Shown here in pieces: positions 9,857-19,126 of a stretch of 64,000 nucleotides of DNA; within the stretch, counting starts at the first letter, position 1, and the number at the start of each line of letters is the position of its first letter. The notes beneath the pieces were generated by a model. That model was not told the origin of the DNA, did no database searches, and was given only the letters and a program-made list of their open reading frames with translations. The position numbers were made by a program, and so were the translations under genes. The DNA is from Meconema thalassinum (lineage: Eukaryota > Arthropoda > Insecta > Orthoptera > Tettigoniidae): contig OX336393.1 in NCBI GenBank assembly GCA_946902985.2, positions 358,032,779-358,096,778 of the forward strand, given 5' to 3'.

Positions 9857-10369
9857 AAGACTCGGCACAAACCTAGAAGATTTGCTGAGTTTTAATGATC
9901 TTTAATTTGAGACCTTGTTGAGGTTGGTGGATGAGTTAGAACTTGACTTACTGATGTTTGATCAAGTAAGAAAAACGCAATTCTTAGTGTCTTTGTTTAA
10001 AGGTTTACATTATGATTAGACAGATGCGCTCTGGTTCATTTAAATCATTTTTTGCAGCATATTTATTCATAACACATGTAAAAACGATACATTTTCTTAA
10101 AGTACAAGAATTAAGCATTCATCTGGAAATAAGAATAAAATGTAACTTCCATCCAAATATGACGTCTCAAAGGTGTATGAAGACCTTCTGAGAAGTTAAC
10201 AGGTAAATTTGATAGCAATATTGTCATCTATAAGTGTAATGGCTATTCTCCAGAATCTTATGAATAAATTAAATCAATATCAGTGAGTTATTGTTAATAC
10301 ATTTCAGGGGCTTGGGAGAGCTTGGTCATCCCCTCCTTTAGAGTTATTATGTTATCTACCTTTCTCTTT

Positions 10370-10735
10370 TCTACTCCCCTTATCAACCCGCGATGAGTGA
10401 CGAACGGCTATTTTTGACACGAGGCTTAAAAAATGCTCTATATTTTCGTTTTGGTCAGCCCTTATTTCCTTTCGCTTATTTTACCTTCCGTCTTAGCCTT
10501 GAACTTCATCCTGCAGAAGTAACATATCCATAGCTTTTGGAAAACTCAAGTAATTTCTATATTATTTACGGTCGGGTCAGATCTACCCATGGCGCCAGTC
10601 CTCGCGTGACAATTTTTGGCTTACGTTAGTCGGAACAATCTGTAAAAAATAAGAGGGAAAAGCCACCTATTTTCTTGCAACACAATAGCTCACGTTCTTG
10701 CTGATCCTTGTGTACGGTCTAGGGAGACATTGGTC
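10370..10735. repeat. Interspersed repeat of unknown class (pair with 47850-48222)
   Basis: About 365 bp match 47850-48222 with roughly 80-85% identity by eye. Shared blocks include TTCGTTTTGGTCAGCCCTTA, ATTATTTACGGTCGGGTCAG, TACCCATGGCGCCA and GGTCATCAGCTCCTTTGTTC. No ORF, tRNA-like head or clear inverted terminus is seen. Fragments of the last block recur near 10310 and 30295. It is a dispersed repeat, class not assigned. Confidence 0.6.
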
Positions 10736-10904
10736 ATCAGCTCCTTTGTTCAAAAACATAAAGATGACTGCTTTACCGCTATTATCAAGGCCTATTATAC
10801 TGTTACAAAAAATATTGTCATTTTTCTGCATGTTAAATTTGAAAAATATAAATAAACCACATTTTATATTAGGAATAGTTCATAGGAAGACACCAGGTGT
10901 AATT

Positions 10905-11215
10905 CAGGGCGCCAGGAAATATTCTCCGCAGTGGCTACGTGCAGCTGCGAGAGGTTGCGTCATCAGTTTAGTTGGCAGCACAGTGTCCTTGATAGGGTGA
11001 AGGCCACATGTGTGGGCTGTGAGCTGTCGAAATCGTCAGTGTGTATAGTTAGATTATTGGAAGAGTGCAACAGTATGTTATGAATGGCTGTGGTAGGTAT
11101 AAAGTTTACTGTTTGTTTGTTATGATATAGCGACAGCCGTGCTGCCAACGTAACTGATGACGTAATCTCTCGCAGCAGCTTGTAGGCACTGTGGAGAACA
11201 TTCCCTGGCGGCCTG
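10905..11215. mobile_element. Short inverted-repeat DNA element (MITE), 311 bp
   Basis: Inverted repeats of about 80 bp form both ends: left CAGGGCGCCAGGAAATATTC, right reverse complement CAGGCCGCCAGGGAATGTTC. They continue through TGCGTCATCAGTTTAGTTGG against the matching TACGTCATCAGTTACGTTGG. The interior is about 150 bp and noncoding. The CAGGG-type end would suit hAT, but the flanking 8 bp do not match, so the superfamily is open. Confidence 0.7.
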
Positions 11216-11408
11216 TATTACTTCATTAAAATCCATACGACTACGACGAAAGGGGAATGACACACTATGGGTCAAAATGACCCAGTGCCAGGCCTCGTGT
11301 TATATATTTTCAGGCCAGTTCTCAAGGGTTAAAGAGAAGGATTTCGTAGATATTCTTGAGCAATACACCAGGTCTACAAATCTCCAATAGCCAAGGGACT
11401 CGAATTTG

Positions 11409-11603
11409 GGGTGCGTGGTGGCATAGCGGTCAAGTTGTTGGCCTCTCATCAAGGTGGACTGTGTTCGATTCCCGCTCAATGCATGCGAGATTTCAGAAGT
11501 GAAAGGCCATATCCTGTGATTCGGATTCCATGTAAAAATGTGGTCCGGTAGCTCATAATCACAAGATTCACAGTCACGTAAAACTACAAGCTTCTTTTCC
11601 TTT
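11409..11603 (+). mobile_element. SINE family E with 13-bp target duplication
   Basis: Perfect direct repeats GGACTCGAATTTG stand at 11396-11408 and 11604-11616. The head is tRNA-like (GTGGTGGCATAGCGGTCAAG, then GTGTTCGATTCCCGC). The short body runs through GTGATTCGGATTCCATGTAA and AGCTCATAATCACAAG to a 3' end CAAGCTTCTTTTCCTTT. This copy defines family E as about 195 bp. Confidence 0.8.
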
Positions 11604-11698
11604 GGACTCGAATTTGAATCACATGTACTCCAAGCGAGTGCGTGAATCGATTGCACTGCTAACAGTCCACGCCCAAAGGAAGTTCATTGTTAAATCTT

Positions 11699-12141
11699 CA
11701 AACCCGGCCGAAGTCGTCGGATTTTTTAAGATCGTTAAAAATCCCTCAGTATGCCTTTCTTCGGAGGGGAAGTAAAGCCGGTGGTCCCATGTCATAGATT
11801 TATGGCATGTTAAAGATCCTTCCACTAATTACACCTGTGTGAAGCTAAATTATATATAGGTTAAACATTTGACTAACGTTCTTAGGTTCCTACGTTCGCC
11901 GTCAAGAGCCGACTACGGTGGCATCTGGTAACTAAGTACTGAACTATTTGATCGTTCACGGTGGCGTTTGGCGGCATAATTAGGTACTACTTGGAAAAAT
12001 TGAATGTCTGCAGTCCTTACAGATACACACACTAATACAGTCATCACATTTAACACCGGTTATCAGACAGATTCTACACACACCCAAAGTACACGGGACT
12101 ACATGACCGCGTTGTCGTAGCCCCTAAACTAAAGAAACAAC
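11699..12141 (+). mobile_element. SINE family B, 5'-truncated, with 14-bp target duplication
   Basis: Perfect direct repeats CATTGTTAAATCTT flank it (11685-11698 and 12142-12155). The copy starts inside the B box (CAAACCCGGCCGAAG) and ends at the 3' tail CCCTAAACTAAAGAAACAAC. Truncation at the 5' end with an intact 3' end shows the tRNA-like head is 5' and the AACC tail is the priming end. Confidence 0.85.
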
Positions 12142-12264
12142 CATTGTTAAATCTTAAATATATACATATTGGAAATGTTCGTTTTAGGTTAAAGCTAACA
12201 GATTCATGATCATCGCATTTCAAAACCATACTTCATAGATCTACATGCTTTCAAGAGTTCAAGT

Positions 12265-12575
12265 CCGCCTCGTTTCGTAGTGGTTAGTATTCTTGGCTAT
12301 CACCGCGGAGGTCCGGGTTTGATTCCTGGCTCTTCCAAGAAATGTATTACTAATCTTAGGGCTGGAATGGCGTACACTCAGCCTCGTGAGACAAAATTGA
12401 GAAGAGGCGGGTTCACTTCCTACCTCAGCCATCCTGGAAGTTGAATTCCGTGGTTTCACACTTCTACTCCAGGCACCAGGTTCCTAACGCGAGGCCACGG
12501 TCGCTTCCTGCCCAAAACCTACCTTGATTACAAATATGCACACTGGTATGGGCATCACAGTAAAGCAGGTTATCA
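12265..12575 (+). mobile_element. SINE family C with tRNA-like head
   Basis: The tRNA-like head is clear: CCTCGTTTCGTAGTGGTTAG (A-box region), then GGTCCGGGTTTGATTCCTGG (B box). The family C body (GTGAGACAAAATTGAGAAGA), the central domain and the start of the common tail (GGGCATCACAGTAAAGCAGG) follow. The last part of the tail is missing. Confidence 0.7.
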
Positions 12576-13041
12576 CACAATTCCTAGAATAGAATGCAAA
12601 TACATTTGCTAATTCATTTCTAACTGTATTTTGAAAAATTTAATGTGTAGCCCAATATTATATTTTATTTATTTAAAATTAATATTACATTGTAATATTG
12701 TAACCCTGTGCATGGGGCCTATGTTATACTCCATAGGACTGGGTCCTCACCAGAACATAGCCGTTACTGTAGTTCCATGGAATATTACAGTACCGTTGCC
12801 CACCCCCGCGACGGGGACGCGCCTGGCAAGAATTATCCATGTAGTCTATCAGCAAGTTCGATATCTACTCTGGAATAAGCAAGTGCCACTCAGATCAAAA
12901 CAAACTCTGTTTCGAACATACTTCGTCCCTATATTGACTTATGGTTTGGAAACATTCACAACTACCAAACAAGAAGACAGCAGACTTCAGGCTTCAGAAA
13001 TGAAGTTTCTAAGAAGCATGCTTCAAAAAACTAAGAAAAAC

Positions 13042-13520
13042 AATAGACAAATCACTTTCTAAATGTAACGTTGCCCTAACCACATACACCATATGCTTTA
13101 AACTAACCTATGATCACTTTCCATCACGTGGGTTTCTTAAAGCCGCTTTGTTTTGAAAAGGCTATATTTGGATCCTTAAGCATACAGGCTCTTCATTGGT
13201 TATAGAGCTACACGGATTAATGAAGTATTGGTGTTGCATATCTACCATTTCAAGGAACTACTATTTGTCATGAGCAGCTGATCACCGTCACCATCTGTTT
13301 CTCTTCATTTTATTCTATTCTTATACCCTAAATTTTATGGTGCACCATATTAGGTTTTAAACACGTATCTTATTACTGTGCTACGCTTTGTTTTTTGTTT
13401 TTCAGCAGCTGATGAAGGGGATAAAATATAATTAATCCCCAAAACATGTACTGTAAAAAGTTAAATAATTAATTTTATCTATATAGTATTTATTCAGGCA
13501 GATGTTCATTTCTTGTTAAT
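13042..13520 (+). mobile_element. 479-bp retro-insertion with Penelope-like 3' motif
   Basis: Perfect direct repeats AACTAAGAAAAAC stand at 13029-13041 and 13521-13533 and split the LINE reading. The insert has no ORF. Its 3' half holds a motif resembling the short type I hammerheads described in Penelope-like elements (see 13396-13460). I infer a truncated Penelope-like or related retroelement; the insertion is certain, the class is not. Confidence 0.6.
13396..13460 (+). ncRNA. Degenerate hammerhead-like motif (type I arrangement)
   Basis: CTGATGA (13409-13415) is followed by a stem-loop GGGGAT/ATCCCC, then AAAAC and ATGTA. GAAA has become AAAA and an extra A precedes stem II. The minimal stem III AC-AU-GU and a stem I of CAG/CTG plus U-run/A-run can be drawn around it. 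Two deviations from the core make activity unlikely. A related motif occurs at 14777-14830. Confidence 0.4.
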
Positions 13521-13879
13521 AACTAAGAAAAACTAAGTAAGAAATGAGAAGATAAGAGAACATTCTGGAATAAATCAGTCCCTGAAAGAGACCATAACAA
13601 GGGCACGTTTGCGATGGTTTGGTCACGTCAAACGTATGACAGAAGGAAGAATTGCAAAACAATGGTTACATACTGAGATTACTGGAAAGAGACCTGTTGG
13701 ATGACCTAGGAGGAGATGGCTGGACCAAGTGAAGGAAGATACCACATGCAAGGGAATCAACTGGGATGAAGTCTTGAAGGAGCAGTGGTACATGGATCGA
13801 CTAAAATGGAGAGCGCACGTAAACCACACCCTTACATTGTAAGGATATCCATTTATTATTTTATTTCATTCTTTGCATT

Positions 13880-14667
13880 GTTGTTGTTGTTGTTTGAGTC
13901 TTCAGTCGTTTGACTGGTTTGATGCAGTCACCACGCCTCCCTGTCCTGAGCTAATCATGTCATCTCTACATAGCTAACACACCCTACATCCGAGGCAATC
14001 TGTTTCACATACTCTAACCTTGGTCTACCCCTACAGTTCTTGTCCTCGACCCTTCCTTCCATAACTAAGCTTGCTATTCCTGGGTGTCTTAGTATGTGTC
14101 CTACCAACCTATCTCATCTCTTGATTAGCAGTCACCAGAAACATCTCTCCTCTCCCACTCGTCTTAATACCTCTTCGTTTGTAACCCTATCTACCCATCT
14201 GATCTTCATCATTCTCCTGTAACACCACATTTCAAACGCTTCAATTCTCCTCTTTTCTGCTGCACCAATAGTCCAAGTTTCACTTCCATAGAGTGCCACG
14301 CTCCAGACAAAGTTTTTCAAAAATGTCTTCCTAATACCTAAATCTATATTCGATGTCAACAGATTCCTTTTCTGTAGAAATACTTTCCTTGCCTGAGCCA
14401 ACCTACTTTTTATATCCTCTTTGCTTCGTCCATCACTGGTTATTTTGCTTCCTAAGTAACAGAAGTCTCGTACTTTCTTTAGTTTTCCCCATGCCAATCT
14501 GATGTCCATAGAGGTTTCCGATTTATTGCGACTGCATTCCAATATTTTTGTTTTACATTTATTAATTTTCGTCATGAATTCTTTCCTCAAAACGGAGTCC
14601 ATACCATTCAAAAACTCATTCAAATCCTCAGGTGTGTCGGCCAAGATGACGATGTCATCAGCAAATC
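13880..14667 (-). mobile_element. LINE family alpha, 5'-truncated, with 10-bp target duplication
   Basis: Direct repeats TCTTTGCATT flank it at 13870-13879 and 14668-14677. The 3' end on the minus strand is GACTGAAGACTCAAACAACA, a CAA-repeat tail. It encodes the C-terminal half of a reverse transcriptase (14132-14667): the downstream part of the FADD box (ADTPEDLNEF), FCYLGSKITSDGRSKEDI, ALYGSETWTIGAAEKRRIEA and EMWCYRRMMKIRWVDRVTNE. The reading is open over 170 codons. The clade is not assigned. Confidence 0.85.
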
Positions 14668-14759
14668 TCTTTGCATTACAACATTACAAACAATCTCATA
14701 AACATTTTTCACATCAAAAAACATTAAACTAAAGTACATCTATAGAATTTTATTTTTAT

Positions 14760-14880
14760 ATTTAATTGATTTCATTCTTAATTGAGCTGAAAAAGACCTC
14801 AATATCAGGTCGAAACATGAACAATATAAAATACATATATTTGTGTAAGTACTGATTGGCGTATAATTTAAACTTTGAAG
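14760..14880 (+). repeat. Retroelement 3'-end relic with hammerhead-like motif
   Basis: It has CTGAAAAAGACCT, a short loop, AGGTCGAAACATGAAC at 14787-14822. GACCT/AGGTC is a 5-bp stem followed by GAAAC as in a hammerhead core. The expected G8 is replaced by A and the GUH end reads GAA. It resembles the motif at 13396-13460 and Penelope-like termini. The flanking sequence is AT-rich. Confidence 0.35.
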
Positions 14881-14942
14881 ACAGACTCTACACACAACCA
14901 AGTACACGCAGCTACATGACAACGATGTCACAAAGCCCCTAA
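14879..14942 (+). mobile_element. SINE 3'-tail fragment
   Basis: GACAGACTCTACACACAACC … CAGCTACATGACAACGATGT … AAAGCCCCTAA matches the tail shared by families B and C. Only about 64 bp remain, directly beside the inverted-repeat element at 14943. Confidence 0.6.
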
Positions 14943-15664
14943 GGCCCGTTCTTACAATCTCCAGTAAAGTGACAGTAAACTCTAACTGACAGTTGGCTTT
15001 ATGGTCGGAGTAAAGTCCTGGTAAACATTCGATCCTTCTTACCATGTTCCGGTTAATGTTTACGGTAGGTTAGCAGATCTGCGCATAATTTTCAACAGTT
15101 GGTACATATTTCTGGTTCTATTTGCAGATTTCTTGATACCTCTCAATAGTTGGCATGTGTGGATCTGCGTCAGGGAATAAATAATAAATATATATTTTAT
15201 ATTCCTTGATCTTCATCTGTGTTCTTGGCGCAATCTGTTTGTTACGTTACGATTATAAAGAGAAATATTAGATATGGAAGGACAATTATCTCCAAATGAG
15301 ACAAATAAAGGCCTCAAGAGGAAAAGCTTCGACAAACGGAATCGTCTAAAAATGTCTTGATCATCTAATTAGTCCTCGTAATAATCACTTCGATTCTTAT
15401 ATACTTTTCGTCTCCTTCTTTGAACAGCATCGGCATTTACGAAACCCATGAAATTACGGATAATTCTGGCCATATTGACGATGTATGTAATCAGCTGGCA
15501 GTAAAGCAGTTTACGGGAGGAGAATCCTCCGGTAAAGTTCACTGCCGGTTAAGGCTTATTTAACTGTCAGTTTGTCGCTAAACGGGTATTGTAAGAATCA
15601 AGTTCCAGTAAACTTGCCGTAAAAGTGCCAGTAAAGATTTAATCGGAGATTGTAAGAACGGGCC
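14943..15664. mobile_element. Inverted-repeat DNA element, 722 bp (Harbinger-like ends)
   Basis: Termini are inverted copies of GGCCCGTTCTTACAATCTCC. The subterminal regions on both sides repeat CCAGTAAAG-type motifs in opposite orientation. The interior holds a short potential ORF start near 15274 with a lysine/arginine-rich stretch but no recognisable transposase. The GGCCCGTTC end resembles PIF/Harbinger termini. A 3-bp target duplication could not be confirmed. Confidence 0.7.
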
Positions 15665-15917
15665 TTCAAGAGAATCAACAACATCAAGAGTTCAATCCAG
15701 ATATATGAGAGCTACTTAGGTTCAAAAACCAACGGTATTCATACTTACATCCTTCACACTTCAAAACACGTCCACCATAGTCAAACAGCAGTTTGACCAG
15801 CCTACAGATATTTCAAAAGCAAATTACACGTGAAATATCTTACTGAGCTTGATATTTTTAGTGGGAAGAGTTTTCACTGATGAATCATTCGTTCTAATCA
15901 CATATGCCTTATAGGCT

Positions 15918-16125
15918 GGCTGCTTGTCTCAACGGTAACGTTCTCGCCAGCATTTCCCAAGATTGCAGGATCAAATCCTGGCACAGCCAGTTGACATTCA
16001 AGGGTGCACAATTGCGAGGGAGCCATGTTAGTAGATTTATTGGCACGTAAAAGATCCCCTTCGGGGCAAAATTACGGTACCCGGCGTCTCTAAAAGCTGC
16101 AGTAGTTAACAGGGACGTAAAAACA
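15918..16125 (+). mobile_element. SINE family F (tRNA-like head)
   Basis: GGCTGCTTGTCTCAACGGTA … GCAGGATCAAATCCTGGCAC, then AGCC, forms a tRNA-like shape with GGCTG/CAGCC acceptor pairing and a good B box. The body contains GGCACGTAAAAGATCCCCTT and ACGGTACCCGGCGTC, then an A-rich end. It shares the CAAGATTGCAGG block with the copy at 58786. Confidence 0.65.
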
Positions 16126-16994
16126 ACAAAACATTAAATTAATCAGGACTTTGAAATACTTGACAGTCAGTAAATTCGTACAGCTGTTACAGATACCTTC
16201 ATCAGAGTCATTAATTGATAGAAAACAACCAGTTAATCTGCTTCTAATCCCGTGGGTGCTTTCAGACAAAAATGACAAAAACTGTCTTCAAATTTCCCTG
16301 ACATTTTGGCAGACAATTTACCTACACACACATTTGGAAACATCATTTTGGAGTTATCTGCTCTTCACAACCCACTGAGCACACCTGAAAAAGGAATAAA
16401 TTGATAGGTTTAATCACAACAATGTTTTAAAGAAAGTGTAACATATTGATTACAAAACTCATATGTTGTCTATTAATGGCGCTTGCTGGGAGTACTGTGT
16501 ATAACCCCAACAAACTGTGTGGCATGGCAGGTGGCTTAGTATGGGAGGTTAAAATTAATGTTCCTTTTATGATGTTGTATAAAGAAATTTGTATGATGTT
16601 AGCTACAGTTAACAGCTCCCTAATCGCATTTAGTGAAGGTGGATCAATGTGTCTGGACCACTCTCTTCTGAACCGGTGTAGGAGTGTCCCTCAACTGGAC
16701 CAGTCTAGCCGGCATGCTGACCAGATCATCGCTCGTGTGAGTCTCGTCTTACAGTCAGGTAACCACTGCGACTTCCCGGTTCATCTGCTATTAACCTCTA
16801 GAGACTTATTCCATCAATTAGCAAAGATACCAGTCCTTTCTCACCTGCCTTGAAAAAGTGCAACAACAGACACTTGAGCTAAGTTTAGAGATAGGAATCG
16901 TCCTCAATACCTAATTCATACGCTGGTCGGTATCCTACTGAAATCATGAAAGTTGAGCAAACATATTTCGAGATTGCTGTACGTTGCTTCTGGA
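16126..16994. other. No recognised feature
   Basis: AT-rich sequence. The plus strand is open from 16446 to 16853 with a hydrophobic start (KLICCLLMALAGSTV) but no recognised domain and no supporting signals, so it is not called a gene. Confidence 0.4.
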
Positions 16995-17008
16995 AGGGGA
17001 TGATCTGA

Positions 17009-17238
17009 AAGAATGAACGTTTGGCCTCCGGAGAGGCCGAGTACAGGTCTTTCTAGTTGACGCCCGTGGGCGACCTGCGCGTCTTAATGAGGATGAAGTG
17101 ATGATGGAGACGTCACATACGCCCAGTCCCGAGCCACGGGCCAGGAGATTAAAGTCCCTGATGGCTCGGCTGGGAATCGAACCCTGGGTACTTTGGGCCA
17201 AAGCCTAGCGTGCTAAACATTTAGCCACGGAGCCGGAC
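17009..17238 (-). mobile_element. SINE family D with 14-bp target duplication
   Basis: Direct repeats AGGGGATGATCTGA (16995-17008) and AGGGGATGACCTGA (17239-17252) differ at one base. On the minus strand the head reads TCCGGCTCCGTGGCTAAATG and CAGGGTTCGATTCCCAGCC, tRNA-like. The 3' part reads GACGCGCAGGTCGCCCACGG … CGGCCTCTCCGGAGGCC. That 3' part is also the tail of the chimeric SINE at 38794. Confidence 0.8.
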
Positions 17239-17789
17239 AGGGGATGACCTGAGTCAAGATTACATTGGGGTGAGGAGGGAGGGTGAGGGGAGGGGGGAGA
17301 GTTTTGGAATAAATGAAACATAATCAATGAAAGCAAATATACGCTCCAGAAGTTCCAAAAGTTCCTATTTATATTTTAACTAGCAGAAGTAACCATTCTT
17401 CGAACGGTCTTCGGTATTAATAACCAGACGTTATCAATTGAGCTACTGTTGCAATGGTTAGGGGCTTGGAACCTGTTTGTCGACAACGAAAAATGATTAG
17501 TTAAAATGTGCTCTCAAACTAAATTTAGCCTACCTAACGTGTTCTTCCTCACGTGAAAATGAAATTGTAAACCTCGTAGACGAATCGCAATACATGTCAC
17601 ATACAAACTGACCCCAACCGTTGTGTAAAGTGCCTAACCACAGGAAGACCCCTTTTATAAATTATAAAGGCTTGTGGTGCATGAAAATTCAGGTTTTTTT
17701 AGCCTCCAATGGCCCAGATTCTTAAAGCAGCAAAAAATATTCTACTATTTCAAATCAGGAATTTTTTAAAATAATGTAGATATAACAGA

Positions 17790-18905
17790 CCTTCTGAACG
17801 ACATATCGCACGTGTAAGTCGTGTGAAAAAATCTAGGGTACTCCTTGAACCCCTTAAGCGCATTGATGAATTTTACAGTTATAGTTGGTTCCGTGATAAC
17901 CTTATTGCAATTTGCAAACTTTCACAGAAATGTAATAAATGGAGTGGCATTACTTCTTGCAGAAATAGATGGAAAGTTGGATGCCACCTCTTGATAGTGT
18001 TGCATTCCTTCATTAGTTTATTAAATGAAATTAGTTTTCTGGGAATATCTAAGAAACTGTTGGTTTTAGAGCCTTATAATGTAGTTTTCGGGGACCCTTT
18101 ACGGCTCTTTAGGGGCCCCGAGTTTTGTTTCTGACACCAAGGGGTTGAAAATGAGCTTTGTCTTGTCCTTGTACGCCGTAATATAATAATAATTATAATA
18201 ATAATTTAAGAATATAGGGATAGGGATATAATAGACCTTCAGTACAGCACCCGCAGGTGTAAATCGCGTGAAAAATTTCAAGAGTATCCCTTGACCACCT
18301 TAAGCGCATTATATACGTATTGATGAATTTTACAGCTTAAGTTGGTTCCGTAATAACCTTATAGCCGTTTGCGAACGTTCACAGTAATGTAATAAATGGA
18401 ATGGTATAGCGTCTTACAGAAATAGATGGACTCCTGAGATTGTGTTGCCATGGTTACCGGCTTGCATCCTTTCATTAATTTATTAGCCTAAGTGAAATTA
18501 GTTTTCTGGGAATATCTCAAAAACTGTTGGTTTTAGGGCCTTAAAATGGGCCCTTTTGTTTCTCACATTGAGGGGCTGAAAATGAGCTTTGTATCACCCT
18601 TCTTCGCCTGTTTCAGCATGTATTTTAAGGGGGCAGGCCCCCTTTTATGAGAGGTACGGAGAAGAGTGATTAGTGTCGTGCCTCTGACGGATACCTGTAT
18701 CAAATTTTACGTTGATTCACCCAGCCGTTCTCGAGTTATAAGGACACAAAATTGTCCACAGAAAGACAGACAGACAGACAAAAATTTTATTTTTGCGCGC
18801 ATCCGTCAAAAAACAGTCAGAAACGCGCAAATATCGCAAATTTCCGTGGAAATGCGAAAACAAAAAGACAAACTTTCATTTTTATTTATAGAGAGATGTT
18901 GATAT
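17790..18905. repeat. Repeat element with two diverged ~430-bp internal units
   Basis: Blocks such as CTTAAGCGCATTGATGAATT (near 17853), TTAGTTTTCTGGGAATATCT (near 18030) and GAAAATGAGCTTTGT recur about 430 bp later. Downstream come CCAGCCGTTCTCGAGTTATA, a GACA microsatellite (18770-18785) and the end-like TTTCATTTTTATTTATAGAG. That ending resembles the right end of 26911-27430, so both may belong to one superfamily. Not classified. Confidence 0.45.
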
Positions 18906-19017
18906 AATTCCTTAGCAGAAACGTAAAATTAAGCAATTTCCTCAATTGTGTCAAATGTTGAAGGACAAAAGGGCCTGGAAATGTTTCAAATTGTAAGTCT
19001 TGAAGGGCTCTATTAAA

Positions 19018-19019
<2 letters not shown>

Positions 19020-19050
<31 letters not shown>
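19020..19050. repeat. (TA)n microsatellite
   Basis: An uninterrupted alternation of T and A over about 30 bp. Confidence 0.9.
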
Positions 19051-19052
<2 letters not shown>

Positions 19053-19126
19053 AGATCACTTCCGGCCTAAAAGCAGTTCCGGAAAAAAGCCTAAAATAAT
19101 TCTTTCTTTACTCGTTATCTTTTTTT

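Larger units (their letters stand above)
9392..9891. mobile_element. Hammerhead-bearing inverted-repeat retroelement, copy 1
   Basis: The two arms (about 9424-9640 and 9667-9891) are reverse complements of each other over more than 200 bp. They are separated by a short block AAGATGGTATATTGGCTTTC ending in ACGGCC. The same block also stands at the left end (9392-9420), 250 bp away. The whole is flanked by 14-bp direct repeats TTAATGATCTTTAA (9378-9391 and 9892-9905), which suggests insertion by target-primed reverse transcription rather than by a cut-and-paste transposase. Each arm encodes a hammerhead ribozyme, on opposite strands. There is no ORF. I infer a short nonautonomous element moved by another element's enzyme. 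A snap-back DNA origin is the main alternative for the palindrome. Confidence 0.7.
12782..13845 (+). pseudogene. LINE (family beta) reverse-transcriptase C-terminus, split by an insertion
   Basis: The first part (about 12835-13041) encodes RTYFVPILTYGLETFTTTKQ and ASEMKFLRSML, the end of the RT and its downstream region. The second part (13534-13845) encodes RARLRWFGHVKRMTEGRIAK and GKRPVG, then RRRWLDQVKED, the usual C-terminal block of such LINEs. An insertion (13042-13520) with a 13-bp target duplication separates them, and there is an in-frame stop around 13702 (GGATGACCT). It matches the LINE at 54740-56041. The 5' end is truncated. Confidence 0.8.

Noticed and set aside
13405..13450. 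Active type I hammerhead in the 479-bp insert
   Set aside because: The core has two departures (extra A before stem II, AAAA for GAAA), so only a degenerate motif is reported.
16446..16853. 135-codon plus-strand frame with a signal-peptide-like start
   Set aside because: The hydrophobic start is suggestive, but the rest has no recognisable family and no supporting flanking signals.
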